Part shown: piece by piece, positions 1 to 7,916 of the stretch
Numbering within the stretch: the first letter of the stretch is position 1
Layout of the letters: each line of letters opens with the position of its first letter
Assembly (NCBI GenBank): GCA_965658615.1
Contig: CBFHSX010000022.1
Span: forward strand, 1-28,338
Direction of reading: 5' to 3'
From: UBA8337 sp965658615
Lineage (GTDB): Bacteria; Pseudomonadota; Alphaproteobacteria; RS24
DNA: 28,338 nt
Program-made: the position numbers and the translations under genes
Notes under the pieces: generated by a model
Databases searched by the model: none
What the model saw: only the letters and a program-made list of their open reading frames with translations
What the model was told of the DNA's origin: nothing

Positions 1-191
1 TGGAGCTTAACGCTAAGGCCCTGATTATCGCGCATAACCACCCCTCCGGCGACCCGTCGCCATCGCACGCCGATATCGACATGACACATAAGCTGCGCGA
101 TTTGGCGCAAGGCTTTAACATCACCCTGCACGACCATTTGGTCGTCGCGCGCGGCGATGTTTTGAGCTTTAAAGAGAAAGGCTTGCTTTGA
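1..191 (+). CDS. radC: RadC family JAB-domain protein, 3' end only
   Basis: The reading frame is open from the window edge (codons start at base 3) to a TGA at 189-191, giving about 62 C-terminal residues. They contain the JAB/MPN metalloprotease-like signature HNHPSGDPSPS followed by D-x-D and end with a HDHLVVARGD stretch and FKEKGLL, which is the conserved tail of RadC (DUF2466). RadC was once linked to DNA repair, but its biochemical role is unsettled. The N-terminal helix-hairpin-helix part lies outside the window. About 90 bases separate its stop from purB on the same strand. No clear terminator is visible there. The family call is firm; the function is not. Confidence 0.9.
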   Translation, partial: ELNAKALIIAHNHPSGDPSPSHADIDMTHKLRDLAQGFNITLHDHLVVARGDVLSFKEKGLL

Positions 192-284
192 GCGAAATTA
201 TCGCCTTTTCGCACATGAAAAACCGCTCATGCGCTTCAAGAATCGGCGGCTTTCTGTTACACCACGGCACAAAGGAGATTGCTT

Positions 285-1571
285 ATGATTCCGCGTTATA
301 CCCGCCCCGAAATGACCGCCCTTTGGGAAGCTGAAAGCCGCTTCTCAATCTGGCTCGAAATCGAAACTCACGCTATGGATGCCATGGTCAAATTGGGCAT
401 TGTGCCTGCTGATGCGGCGAAGGCCGTACGCGAGCGCGGTGGTTTCGATGTCGACCGCATTGACGAGATCGAGCGCGAGGTCAAACATGACGTCATCGCC
501 TTTCTGACCAGCCTGTCCGAACATGTCGGGCCGGAAGCGCGTTTCGTCCATCAGGGCATGACCTCCTCCGACGTTTTGGATACCTGCTTTAATGTGCAGC
601 TGATGCGCGCCGCCGATATTTTGCTGGCCGATATGGATACGCTGCTGGCGGCGCTGAAAAAGCGCGCCATGGAGCATAAAATGACCGCCACAATCGGGCG
701 CAGCCATGGCATTCACGCCGAGCCGACGACTTTTGGCTTGAAGCTGGCGCAAGCCTATGCCGAATTTGACCGCTGCCGCGACCGGCTGGTTGCGGCGCGC
801 AAGGAAATCGCGACCTGCGCCATCTCCGGCGCAGTCGGCACTTTCGCCAATATTGACCCTTCGGTCGAGGCGCATGTCGCCGCGGCAATGGGGCTGGAGG
901 TCGAGCCGGTCTCGACCCAAGTCATCCCGCGCGACCGCCACGCCATGTTCTTCTCCGTGCTCGGCATTATCGCCTCGTCGATGGAGCGTCTCGCCGTTGA
1001 AATACGCCATTTACAGCGCACCGAGGTTTTGGAAGCCGAGGAATATTTCTCGGAGGGTCAGAAGGGCTCCTCGGCCATGCCGCATAAGCGCAATCCGATA
1101 TTGACCGAAAACCTGACCGGTCTGGCGCGTCTGGTGCGCGGCATGGCGCTGCCGGCCATGGAAAATGTCGCCCTTTGGCACGAGCGCGATATTTCGCACA
1201 GCTCTGTCGAGCGCATGATCGGCCCCGACGCCACCATCACACTGGATTTCGCCCTGGTGCGCCTGACCAATGTGGTCGAAAACCTGCTGATTTATCCCGA
1301 GCGCATGCAGGCCAATCTCGACAAGCTGGGCGGGCTGGTACATTCACAACGTGTGTTGCTGGCACTGACCCAAGCCGGCGTCAGCCGCGAGGACGCTTAT
1401 CGTCTGGTGCAGCGCAATGCGATGCCGGTCTGGCGCGGCGAAGGCCAATTCCTCGACCTGCTGAAAGCCGATGAAGAGGTCGTCTTGAGCGATACGGAAC
1501 TGGAAGAATTGTTCGACCTTGGCTATCACTTCAAACATGTCGATACGATTTTTGACCGTGTTTTCGGTTAG
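285..1571 (+). CDS. purB: Adenylosuccinate lyase
   Basis: PurB works twice in purine synthesis: it splits SAICAR to AICAR plus fumarate, and adenylosuccinate to AMP plus fumarate. The 428-residue protein has the fumarase/aspartase superfamily regions in order: TSSDVLDT (about 93-100), GRSHGIHAEPT (about 138-148) with the catalytic-region His, and the signature loop SSAMPHKRNP (about 262-271) with its catalytic Ser. I start at ATG 285 because AAGGAG at 272-277 sits 7 bases before it; an in-frame TTG at 279 would overlap that site's spacing and is unlikely. It is followed after 119 bases by purC, so it may be read with the purine run, although that gap leaves room for a separate promoter. Cytosolic homotetramer in the known family. 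Confidence 0.96.
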   Translation: MIPRYTRPEMTALWEAESRFSIWLEIETHAMDAMVKLGIVPADAAKAVRERGGFDVDRIDEIEREVKHDVIAFLTSLSEHVGPEARFVHQGMTSSDVLDTCFNVQLMRAADILLADMDTLLAALKKRAMEHKMTATIGRSHGIHAEPTTFGLKLAQAYAEFDRCRDRLVAARKEIATCAISGAVGTFANIDPSVEAHVAAAMGLEVEPVSTQVIPRDRHAMFFSVLGIIASSMERLAVEIRHLQRTEVLEAEEYFSEGQKGSSAMPHKRNPILTENLTGLARLVRGMALPAMENVALWHERDISHSSVERMIGPDATITLDFALVRLTNVVENLLIYPERMQANLDKLGGLVHSQRVLLALTQAGVSREDAYRLVQRNAMPVWRGEGQFLDLLKADEEVVLSDTELEELFDLGYHFKHVDTIFDRVFG

Positions 1572-1600
1572 GATTTTCGGGTAAAGCTGTTTGAGGCACG

Positions 1601-1620
1601 GTCGGGGAGTGTCGGGGAGC
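1601..1620. repeat. Tandem 10-base repeat in the purB-purC gap
   Basis: Two adjacent copies read GTCGGGGAGT and GTCGGGGAGC, nine of ten bases identical. Just downstream, TGCGAG (1631-1636) and CTCGCA (1643-1648) can form a 6-bp hairpin with a 6-base loop, followed by a weak T-rich stretch. Together they occupy most of the 119-base gap. They could be a weak terminator or leader structure, or may mean nothing. Confidence 0.4.
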
Positions 1621-1690
1621 GCAGGGGATTTGCGAGAATCACCTCGCATCTGTAATTTAACCGTCAATTGGCGGGCTATGGAGACGCAAA

Positions 1691-2455
1691 ATGTCAAAAC
1701 GTCGTCGCATTTATGAAGGCAAGGCCAAGATTTTATATGAAGGCCCCGAGCCCGGCACTCTGGTGCAGCATTTTAAGGACGACGCCACAGCGTTTAATGC
1801 CGAAAAGCACGAAGTGTTTGAGGGCAAAGGCGTGCTGAACCACCGCATTTCCGAGTATATTTTCATGCGGCTGGCCGAGATCGGCATTCCGACGCATTTC
1901 ATCAAATCGCTGAATATGCGCGAGCAATTGGTGCGCGAAGCCGAGATTATTCCGCTGGAAGTGGTGGTGCGAAATGTCGCCGCCGGGTCGCTGGTCAAGC
2001 GCCTCGGCCTGAATGAGGGCGATGTGCTGCCGCGGCCTTTGGTCGAATTTTACTATAAAGACGATGGGCTGGGTGATCCGATGATTTCGGAAGACCATAT
2101 CGCCGTTTTCGGCTGGGCCGGCCCGCATGAAATGGATGAGATCGTCGCCATGGCGCTGCGCATTAATGATTTTATGAGCGGCCTGTTTCAGGGCGTCGGC
2201 ATTAAGCTGGTCGATTTCAAACTGGAATTCGGTCGTGTTTGGCAGGGCGAGGTGCAGCGCCTTGTGCTGGCCGATGAAATCAGCCCGGATAGCTGCCGCC
2301 TCTGGGATATCAGCTCGGGCGAAAAGCTTGATAAAGACCGGTTCCGCCAAAATTTGGGCGGTATGATAGACGCCTATCAGGATGTGGCGCGCCGCCTTGG
2401 CCTGCTGACCGATACGGCCCCGGAAAAGGGCGACGGCCCGAAACTTGTTAGTTGA
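1691..2455 (+). CDS. purC: SAICAR synthetase
   Basis: PurC joins CAIR and aspartate with ATP to give SAICAR, the step just before PurB. The 254-residue protein starts with the family's N-terminal strand (RRIYEGKAKILYEG), which forms part of the ATP site, then the DDATAFNAEK segment, the conserved EVVVRNVAAGSLVKR stretch and the SPDSCRLWD C-terminal motif with the carboxylate ligands. Length is normal for the bacterial short form. Start ATG 1691 is preceded by GGAG at 1680-1683. It heads the run purC-purS-purQ-purL, with a 9-base gap to purS, so co-transcription is likely. Confidence 0.96.
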   Translation: MSKRRRIYEGKAKILYEGPEPGTLVQHFKDDATAFNAEKHEVFEGKGVLNHRISEYIFMRLAEIGIPTHFIKSLNMREQLVREAEIIPLEVVVRNVAAGSLVKRLGLNEGDVLPRPLVEFYYKDDGLGDPMISEDHIAVFGWAGPHEMDEIVAMALRINDFMSGLFQGVGIKLVDFKLEFGRVWQGEVQRLVLADEISPDSCRLWDISSGEKLDKDRFRQNLGGMIDAYQDVARRLGLLTDTAPEKGDGPKLVS

Positions 2456-2464
2456 GGAAGTGAA

Positions 2465-2710
2465 ATGAAAGCGACAATTCACATTACATTAAAAAACGGC
2501 GTGCTGGACCCGCAGGGCAAAGCCATTGAAAACGCGCTTGGCGCGTTGGGCTTTGGCGGCGTTGACGGGGTGCGCCAAGGCAAGCTGGTCGAGGTCGAAT
2601 TGCAAGAGACCGACGCCGCCGCAGCGCGCGCCCAGCTGACCGATATGTGCGAGAAATTGCTCGCCAATACGGTGATTGAAAATTACGACATTCATCTCAA
2701 CGAGGCGTAA
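2465..2710 (+). CDS. purS: FGAM synthetase subunit PurS
   Basis: PurS is the small structural subunit of the three-part formylglycinamidine ribonucleotide synthetase. It bridges the glutaminase PurQ and the synthetase PurL. The 81-residue protein has the family's ferredoxin-like fold pattern: ITLKNGVLDPQGKAIENAL, then a GFGGVDGVRQGKLVEVEL strand and a C-terminal NTVIENYDIHL. A GAGGAAGTGAA stretch ahead of ATG 2465 supplies the ribosome binding site. It sits between purC (9-base gap) and purQ (5-base gap), the order expected where FGAM synthetase is split. Confidence 0.94.
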   Translation: MKATIHITLKNGVLDPQGKAIENALGALGFGGVDGVRQGKLVEVELQETDAAAARAQLTDMCEKLLANTVIENYDIHLNEA

Positions 2711-2715
2711 GGTTG

Positions 2716-3384
2716 ATGCAAGCAGCAGTGATTGTTTTTCCCGGCTCAAACTGTGACCGCGACGTCGCCGTTTGTGTCGAAGCGGCGACCGGCAAAGCCC
2801 CCCTCATGGCGTGGCATGGCGACGCCGAGCTTCCCAAATGCGACCTGATTGTGCTGCCCGGCGGCTTTTCCTATGGCGATTATTTGCGCTGCGGCTCCAT
2901 GGCAGCCAATAGCCCGATTATGCGCGAAGTGGTCGCGCAGGCCGAAAAAGGCGCTGCCGTGTTGGGCATTTGTAACGGTTTTCAAGTGCTGACCGAATGC
3001 GGCCTGCTGCCCGGCGTGCTGATGCAAAATAAAGGGCTGAATTTCGTTTGCCGCAATACACGCCTGACTGTGACGAATAATCAAACCGCCTTCACCAAGC
3101 TCTATGGCGCAGGCGAGGAAATTATTATTCCGGTGGCGCATAATGAGGGCAATTATTTCGCCGATGACGACACGCTGAAGCAATTGCAAGACGACGATCG
3201 CATCGCGCTGACCTATGCGGCGGGCGACAATCCGAACGGCGCCTGCCTCGACATTGCCGGGATTAGCGATAAATCGGGCCGCATTGTCGGCATGATGCCA
3301 CATCCTGAACGCCGCGCCGAAGCGGCATTGGGCGGCGAGGACGGCAAGCGCATGTTCACCGGTATTGTTGAGGAATTGTCATGA
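2716..3384 (+). CDS. purQ: FGAM synthetase glutaminase subunit PurQ
   Basis: PurQ is the class I glutamine amidotransferase subunit that hydrolyses glutamine and passes ammonia to PurL. From ATG 2716 (an in-frame TTG lies just before at 2713) the protein has 222 residues. The nucleophile elbow GICNGFQ puts the catalytic Cys at residue 86, and MMPHPER near the end supplies His196 and Glu198. The N-terminal VFPGSNCDRD and LPGGFSYGDYLRCG motifs are typical of PurQ rather than other amidotransferases. Its stop overlaps the purL start by four bases (ATGA at 3381-3384), a sign of translational coupling that fits equal amounts of the two subunits. Confidence 0.96.
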   Translation: MQAAVIVFPGSNCDRDVAVCVEAATGKAPLMAWHGDAELPKCDLIVLPGGFSYGDYLRCGSMAANSPIMREVVAQAEKGAAVLGICNGFQVLTECGLLPGVLMQNKGLNFVCRNTRLTVTNNQTAFTKLYGAGEEIIIPVAHNEGNYFADDDTLKQLQDDDRIALTYAAGDNPNGACLDIAGISDKSGRIVGMMPHPERRAEAALGGEDGKRMFTGIVEELS

Positions 3385-5573
3385 GCCATATTAACGATAC
3401 CGAAATTACAGGCGACATTGTCGCCGAACACGGGCTGACTGCGCAAGAGTATCAAATGGTTTGCGACCATATGGGACGGACGCCGAATTATACCGAGCTT
3501 GGTGTGTTTTCCGTTATGTGGTCGGAGCATTGCTCTTATAAATCCTCGCGCAAATGGCTGAAGCGTCTGCCGGTCGACGGCCCGCAAGTCATTCAGGGGC
3601 CGGGCGAAAATGCCGGTGTCATCGATATTGGCGATGGCGACGCGGCCGTGTTTAAAATGGAAAGCCATAACCACCCGTCATTCATCGAGCCTTATCAAGG
3701 CGCGGCGACCGGCGTCGGTGGCATTATGCGCGACGTCTTCACCATGGGCGCACGACCGGTGGCGAATTTGAATGCGCTGCGTTTCGGCGCGCCGGAGCAC
3801 CCGAAGACGCAGCATTTGGTTGGCGGCGTCGTCTCGGGCATTGGCGGCTATGGCAATTGCATGGGCGTGCCGACCGTTGGCGGCGAGATTAATTTCGACC
3901 CCAGCTATAATGGGAATATTCTGGTCAATGCGATGTGTGTCGGCGTGGCCCGCACGGATAAGATTTTTTATGCCGCCGCCACCGGTGTCGGCTCGCCGGT
4001 GGTTTATGTCGGCTCGAAAACAGGCCGCGACGGTATTCACGGCGCGACCATGGCCTCGGCTGAATTTGACGATGCGTCGGAAGAAAAACGCCCGACCGTG
4101 CAAGTCGGTGACCCGTTCACGGAAAAACTGCTGCTCGAAGCTTGCCAGGAGCTGATGGCCTCGGATGCGATTATCGGCATTCAGGATATGGGCGCAGCGG
4201 GTCTCACCTCCTCCTCGGTCGAGATGGCCGATAAGGGCGGTGTCGGCATTCTGCTCGACCTCGATAAAGTGCCGTGCCGTGAAACGCACATGACCGGCTA
4301 TGAAATGCTGCTGTCGGAAAGCCAAGAGCGCATGCTGATGGTGCTGAAGCCGGGTCGCGAACCCGAAGCGAAAGCGATTTTCGATCGCTGGGGTTTGGAC
4401 TTTGCGGTGATTGGCGAGCTGACCGAAACCGGTCGCATGGTGGTAATGCATGAAGGCCGCGAGATTGCCGATATGCCGCTCGGCCCGCTGGCCGACGGCG
4501 CACCGGAATATGACCGGCCGCATGTGCCGACGCCGCCGGCCCCGGCTTTCAATAACAGCCTGCTGGAGGGCGCGCCGGATATTGCGAGCGCATTGAAACA
4601 GCTTATGGCCTCCTCCGAGATCGCCTCGCGCCGCTGGGTCTATGAACAATATGATTCCATGGTCATGGGCGATACAGTGGCCGGCCCCGGCGGCGATGCG
4701 GCGCTGGTGCGCGTGCACGGCACGGATAAAGCGCTGGCGATATCCACCGATGTGACACCGCGCTATTGCTTTGCCGATCCGGTCGAGGGCGGCAAGCAGG
4801 CCGTGGCCGAAGCCTATCGCAATATCTCCGCCACCGGCGCAACGCCTTTGGCCATCACCAATTGCCTGAATTTCGGCAATCCGGAACGGCCCGAAATTAT
4901 GGGCCAATTTGTCGGCTGCCTTGAGGGCATGGGCGATGCCGGTCGCGCGCTCGACTTCCCGGTCGTTTCAGGCAATGTCTCGCTTTACAATGAAACCAAC
5001 GGCACCGGCATTATGCCGACGCCGGCGATTGGCGGCGTTGGGCTGATTAAGGATTTGACCAAAGCCGTCGGCAAGGGATTTGAAGCCGCCGAGCAGCTGA
5101 TTTATCTCATTGGCGAGACACAGGGCCATTTGGGCGCGTCTTTGTATCAGCGCGATATTCTGGGCGACACAACAGCCTTTGCCCCGCCGCCGGTCGATTT
5201 GGCCGCCGAAGCCAAACATGGCGGGCTGGTGCGTGACGCGATTGCGCAAGGCCTGATTGGGGCGGCGCATGATATTTCCGATGGCGGCCTATTGGTGGCG
5301 CTGGCGGAAATGGCAATTTCCGAAGGCATTGGGGCTGAAATCGACGCTGAAGGGGATGCCGGTTTTTGGTTCGGCGAAGACCAGGCACGTTATGTGCTTG
5401 GCGTACCGGCCGATAAAGCCGACGCTTTTGAGGCACTGGCCGGTGATGCGCCGGTAACAAAACTCGGAAAAACCGGCGGCGCCCAATTGACAATTGGCAG
5501 CGGCGTTTCCATATCTATTACAGAGCTGCGTGATTTGAATGAGGGCTGGTTCCCGGCCCTGATGACACGCTAG
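3381..5573 (+). CDS. purL: FGAM synthetase large subunit PurL
   Basis: PurL is the ATP-dependent subunit that turns FGAR and ammonia into FGAM. At 730 residues it is the small PurL type that needs separate PurS and PurQ, not the roughly 1300-residue fused enzyme of enterobacteria. Visible motifs include WSEHCSYKSSRKWL with His50, KMESHNHPS (His96) with a neighbouring GAATGVGGIMRD, IQDMGAAGLTSS in the first half, and the second AIRS-like half with SGNVSLYNE and AHDISDGGL. Its start lies inside the purQ stop. bolA follows after 10 bases, so the transcript may continue into bolA and grxD. Confidence 0.97.
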   Translation: MSHINDTEITGDIVAEHGLTAQEYQMVCDHMGRTPNYTELGVFSVMWSEHCSYKSSRKWLKRLPVDGPQVIQGPGENAGVIDIGDGDAAVFKMESHNHPSFIEPYQGAATGVGGIMRDVFTMGARPVANLNALRFGAPEHPKTQHLVGGVVSGIGGYGNCMGVPTVGGEINFDPSYNGNILVNAMCVGVARTDKIFYAAATGVGSPVVYVGSKTGRDGIHGATMASAEFDDASEEKRPTVQVGDPFTEKLLLEACQELMASDAIIGIQDMGAAGLTSSSVEMADKGGVGILLDLDKVPCRETHMTGYEMLLSESQERMLMVLKPGREPEAKAIFDRWGLDFAVIGELTETGRMVVMHEGREIADMPLGPLADGAPEYDRPHVPTPPAPAFNNSLLEGAPDIASALKQLMASSEIASRRWVYEQYDSMVMGDTVAGPGGDAALVRVHGTDKALAISTDVTPRYCFADPVEGGKQAVAEAYRNISATGATPLAITNCLNFGNPERPEIMGQFVGCLEGMGDAGRALDFPVVSGNVSLYNETNGTGIMPTPAIGGVGLIKDLTKAVGKGFEAAEQLIYLIGETQGHLGASLYQRDILGDTTAFAPPPVDLAAEAKHGGLVRDAIAQGLIGAAHDISDGGLLVALAEMAISEGIGAEIDAEGDAGFWFGEDQARYVLGVPADKADAFEALAGDAPVTKLGKTGGAQLTIGSGVSISITELRDLNEGWFPALMTR

Positions 5574-5583
5574 GAGACATGCC

Positions 5584-5823
5584 ATGCCGATGAGCGCCGG
5601 TGAACTTGAGACCATGATCCGCACCGCCCTGCCCGACGCACAGGTGGAGATTACCGATTTGCGCGGCGATGGCGACCATTATGCGGCCCATGTCGTATCC
5701 CCGGCCTTTAAAGGCCTTACGCGCGTGCAACAGCACAAAATGGTCTATGACGCGCTGGGCGGCGGCATGGGCGACGAATTACACGCATTGGCACTGCAAA
5801 CCGCCGTGCCGGAGGATGCATAA
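5584..5823 (+). CDS. bolA: BolA/IbaG family protein
   Basis: This 79-residue protein has the BolA-like class II KH fold pattern: an N-terminal helix (ELETMIRTALPDA), strand VEITDLRGDGDHYAAHVVSPAFKG, then the conserved R-x-x-x-H helix (LTRVQQHKMVYDAL). The DHYAAHVVS segment has a His where BolA proteins bind an iron-sulfur cluster together with a CGFS glutaredoxin, and that glutaredoxin gene is next door. Start ATG 5584 has TAGGAG at 5571-5576; the overlapping ATG at 5579 is out of frame and soon stops. Being short and lacking a long N-terminal part it resembles the IbaG/YrbA branch. The purL-bolA-grxD order is common in alphaproteobacteria. Confidence 0.92.
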   Translation: MPMSAGELETMIRTALPDAQVEITDLRGDGDHYAAHVVSPAFKGLTRVQQHKMVYDALGGGMGDELHALALQTAVPEDA

Positions 5824-5848
5824 GAAGCATCAGCTTTAGGAGAAGCCA

Positions 5849-6175
5849 ATGAGCGATATTCAACAATTCATCCAGGGTGAAGTCGACAGCGCCGATGTGG
5901 TGCTGTTTATGAAGGGCACGCCGGTTTTTCCGCAATGCGGGTTTTCCGGTCAAGTCGTGCAAATCCTGAGCCATATCGGCATCCCGTTTAAGGGTGTCAA
6001 TGTGCTGGAAGATGACGGCCTGCGCGAGGGCATTAAGGCATTTTCAAACTGGCCGACCATCCCGCAGCTTTATGTCAAAGGCGAGTTTGTCGGCGGTTGC
6101 GACATTATCCGCGAGATGTTTGAAGAAGGTGAGCTGCGCCCCTATCTCGACGAAAAAGGCGTTGAAGCCGTCTAA
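5849..6175 (+). CDS. grxD: CGFS monothiol glutaredoxin (Grx4 type)
   Basis: The 108-residue protein carries CGFS at residues 30-33, the mark of class II monothiol glutaredoxins, which hold a glutathione-ligated [2Fe-2S] cluster and deliver it to target proteins. KGTP (22-25), WPTIPQLYVKGEFVGGCDI (about 68-86) and the C-terminal EEGELRPYL are the glutathione-binding and family motifs. It is a single-domain form. GGAG-containing sequence (TTTAGGAGAAGCC) precedes the ATG. It follows bolA by 25 bases, and BolA-CGFS pairs form cluster-bearing heterodimers in the known families. A strong terminator follows at 6202. Confidence 0.96.
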   Translation: MSDIQQFIQGEVDSADVVLFMKGTPVFPQCGFSGQVVQILSHIGIPFKGVNVLEDDGLREGIKAFSNWPTIPQLYVKGEFVGGCDIIREMFEEGELRPYLDEKGVEAV

Positions 6176-6201
6176 TGACAAATTGACATACAGACAATAA
6201 A

Positions 6202-6225
6202 AAAGCCCGCCAATTGGCGGGCTTT
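6202..6225. terminator. Bidirectional intrinsic terminator
   Basis: AAAGCCCGCC (6202-6211) and GGCGGGCTTT (6216-6225) are perfect complements with an AATT loop. The stem is flanked by TTTCTTTT on the right and, read on the other strand, by TTTTTTATTG. It lies between grxD (+) and rpsD (-), which converge here, and can serve both. Confidence 0.92.
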
Positions 6226-6255
6226 CTTTTGTGCCGATTTTGATCGGCCTAAACT

Positions 6256-6876
6256 CTAATTGCGCGAATAGAATTCGACCACAAGGTTCGGTTCCATTTG
6301 GACCGGATACGGAATATCGGCCAGTTGCGGCACTTGTGTCATGGTGGCGGTCATTTTCGAATGATCGACATCCATATATTCCGGAATATCGCGCTCCGCG
6401 CTTTGAATGGCTTCCAGAACCACGTTCAGATTGCGTGACTTTTCGCGCACTTCAACCACATCGCCGACTTTCAGACGACGGCTCGGAATATTACAGCGCT
6501 TGCCATTGACCATCACATGACCGTGATTGACGAATTGGCGGGCCGCAAAAACCGTGGTTACGAATTTGGCACGATAGACGATCGCATCGAGGCGCGATTC
6601 GAGCAGACCGACGAGGTTCTCAGACGTATCGCCTTTGACGCGCACAGCCTCGGCATAAATGCCTTTAAACTGTTTCTCGGTAATATTGCCGTAATAGCCT
6701 TTCAGCTTCTGCTTGGCGCGCAGCTGCAGACCAAAGTCAGAAAGCTTGCCGCGACGGCGCTGACCGTGCTGTCCGGGGCCGTAATCACGGCTGTTTACCG
6801 GGCTTTTCGGGCGACCCCAAATGTTCTCGCCCATGCGGCGATCAATTTTATACTTCGTCGAAATGCGCTTGCTCAT
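6256..6876 (-). CDS. rpsD: 30S ribosomal protein S4
   Basis: S4 binds 16S rRNA early in 30S assembly and helps guard decoding accuracy. The 206-residue protein has the N-terminal basic block (SKRISTKYKIDRRMGENIWG), the conserved SRDYGPGQHGQRRRGKLSDFG, and an S4 RNA-binding domain around residues 95-155 with LESRLDAIVYRAKF and RQFVNHGHVMVNGKRCNIPS. Length is normal. AAGGA lies 9 bases before the ATG. It stands alone here, outside the ribosomal protein/rpoA operon where it sits in enterobacteria, with its own strong promoter at 6941-6968 and the terminator at 6202-6225. Confidence 0.98.
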   Translation of the reverse strand: MSKRISTKYKIDRRMGENIWGRPKSPVNSRDYGPGQHGQRRRGKLSDFGLQLRAKQKLKGYYGNITEKQFKGIYAEAVRVKGDTSENLVGLLESRLDAIVYRAKFVTTVFAARQFVNHGHVMVNGKRCNIPSRRLKVGDVVEVREKSRNLNVVLEAIQSAERDIPEYMDVDHSKMTATMTQVPQLADIPYPVQMEPNLVVEFYSRN

Positions 6877-6940
6877 GCGGCGCTGTCCTTACTTTTGCTC
6901 AAATAAAAAGCGCGAGACCATTTCCCGCGGATTGGCGCGT

Positions 6941-6968
6941 AATATACGCAAGGATTGGCCATTGTCAA
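6941..6968 (-). promoter_or_regulatory. rpsD sigma-70 promoter
   Basis: On the minus strand TTGACA (6968-6963, perfect -35) and TATATT (6946-6941, -10) are 16 bases apart. A start point near 6934 would give a leader of about 58 bases before rpsD. The -35 lies only about 20 bases beyond the trmJ stop, so rpsD need not depend on trmJ transcription. Confidence 0.75.
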
Positions 6969-6989
6969 ACGGGTTTTTACACAAAAGCG

Positions 6990-7832
6990 TCACTCTTTGT
7001 CGTCCGCTGCCCCGGGGTCTTTATCGCCGCGTGAAATGGCGGCGACACGCGGCTTTAACAACTTGTCTTGGGCCCCGCGCGGCCAGCGCAAAAGCGCGTT
7101 TATCATGCCGCGAAACGTGCGCACATCCTGCTCGGTCAGCGCGGCACGGTGAAACATATTGCGGATATTGCGCGCCATAGCCGGGGCTTTTTCAGCCGGG
7201 GCCAGAAAACCCGCCGCATCCAAGGCCGCCTCGAGATGGGTAAACATGCCGTTGACCTCGCCGCGTGTGGCCGGGCGCGTATCGGGTGTGTCTTGCTGCA
7301 CCTCCGGTGTGCTGTCCGCCGCCTGATACCATTCATAGCCCAGCAACAGCACGGCCTGGGCCAGATTGAGCGATGAAAACTTCGGGTTGAGCGGCACACG
7401 GCAAATTGCATCCGATAAAGAAATATCTTCATTATCCAAGCCGGTGCGCTCCGGCCCGAACAAAATGCCGGATTGCAGATCGGGGATATCGGTCTGGCGG
7501 GCGCGCATTTCAGCCGCTACTTTTTGTGGCGTCAGCACCGGCTTGACCATATCGCGGCTGCGCGCCGTCGTGGCCACCAAAAAGCCCAAATCCTCGGTTG
7601 CCGCGGCCACGCTATCAAACAGCCTATGGTTCTCGATCAGCGCTGAAGCGCCGGCTGAGGCCTTCAAGGCGCGCTCATATTGCCACCCATCGCGCGGATT
7701 GACCAAACGCAAATCCGTAAGCCCGAAATTCAACATGGCACGAGCCACTGTGCCGATATTTTCGCCCAATTGCGAGCCGACCAGAATAATGGCCGGTGCT
7801 TTTACGCTCTTCGCTGTCATCGTCTCACTCAT
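6990..7832 (-). CDS. trmJ: tRNA 2'-O-methyltransferase, TrmJ-like (SPOUT family)
   Basis: TrmJ methylates the 2'-OH of cytidine or uridine 32 in tRNA anticodon loops using SAM. The 280-residue protein has the three SPOUT/TrmH motifs: GENIGTVARAMLNFG (23-37), FGPERTGL (125-132) and SSLNLAQAV (153-161), which build the knotted SAM pocket. The roughly 80-residue C-terminal part is a less conserved helical extension, as in TrmJ. I choose ATG at 7832; a TTG at 7841 and an ATG at 7820 are alternatives, and none has an ideal ribosome site (GAGGG lies only 2 bases before 7832). It is transcribed away from icd and upstream of rpsD on the same strand. Family assignment is firm, the exact target nucleotide is inferred. 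Confidence 0.88.
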   Translation of the reverse strand: MSETMTAKSVKAPAIILVGSQLGENIGTVARAMLNFGLTDLRLVNPRDGWQYERALKASAGASALIENHRLFDSVAAATEDLGFLVATTARSRDMVKPVLTPQKVAAEMRARQTDIPDLQSGILFGPERTGLDNEDISLSDAICRVPLNPKFSSLNLAQAVLLLGYEWYQAADSTPEVQQDTPDTRPATRGEVNGMFTHLEAALDAAGFLAPAEKAPAMARNIRNMFHRAALTEQDVRTFRGMINALLRWPRGAQDKLLKPRVAAISRGDKDPGAADDKE

Positions 7833-7916
7833 GGCCCTCAATTAGGCCAAAGGAGGGCTTTAATCAACGCGAAGTTTTTGCTATACGAGGCGCATCAGTG
7901 ACACCGAGGGGAAAAA

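Noticed and set aside
3678..4907. Long open frame of 409 codons on the minus strand
   Set aside because: It lies wholly antisense to purL, has a His/Arg/Ala-rich composition typical of shadows of GC-rich genes, and matches no family.
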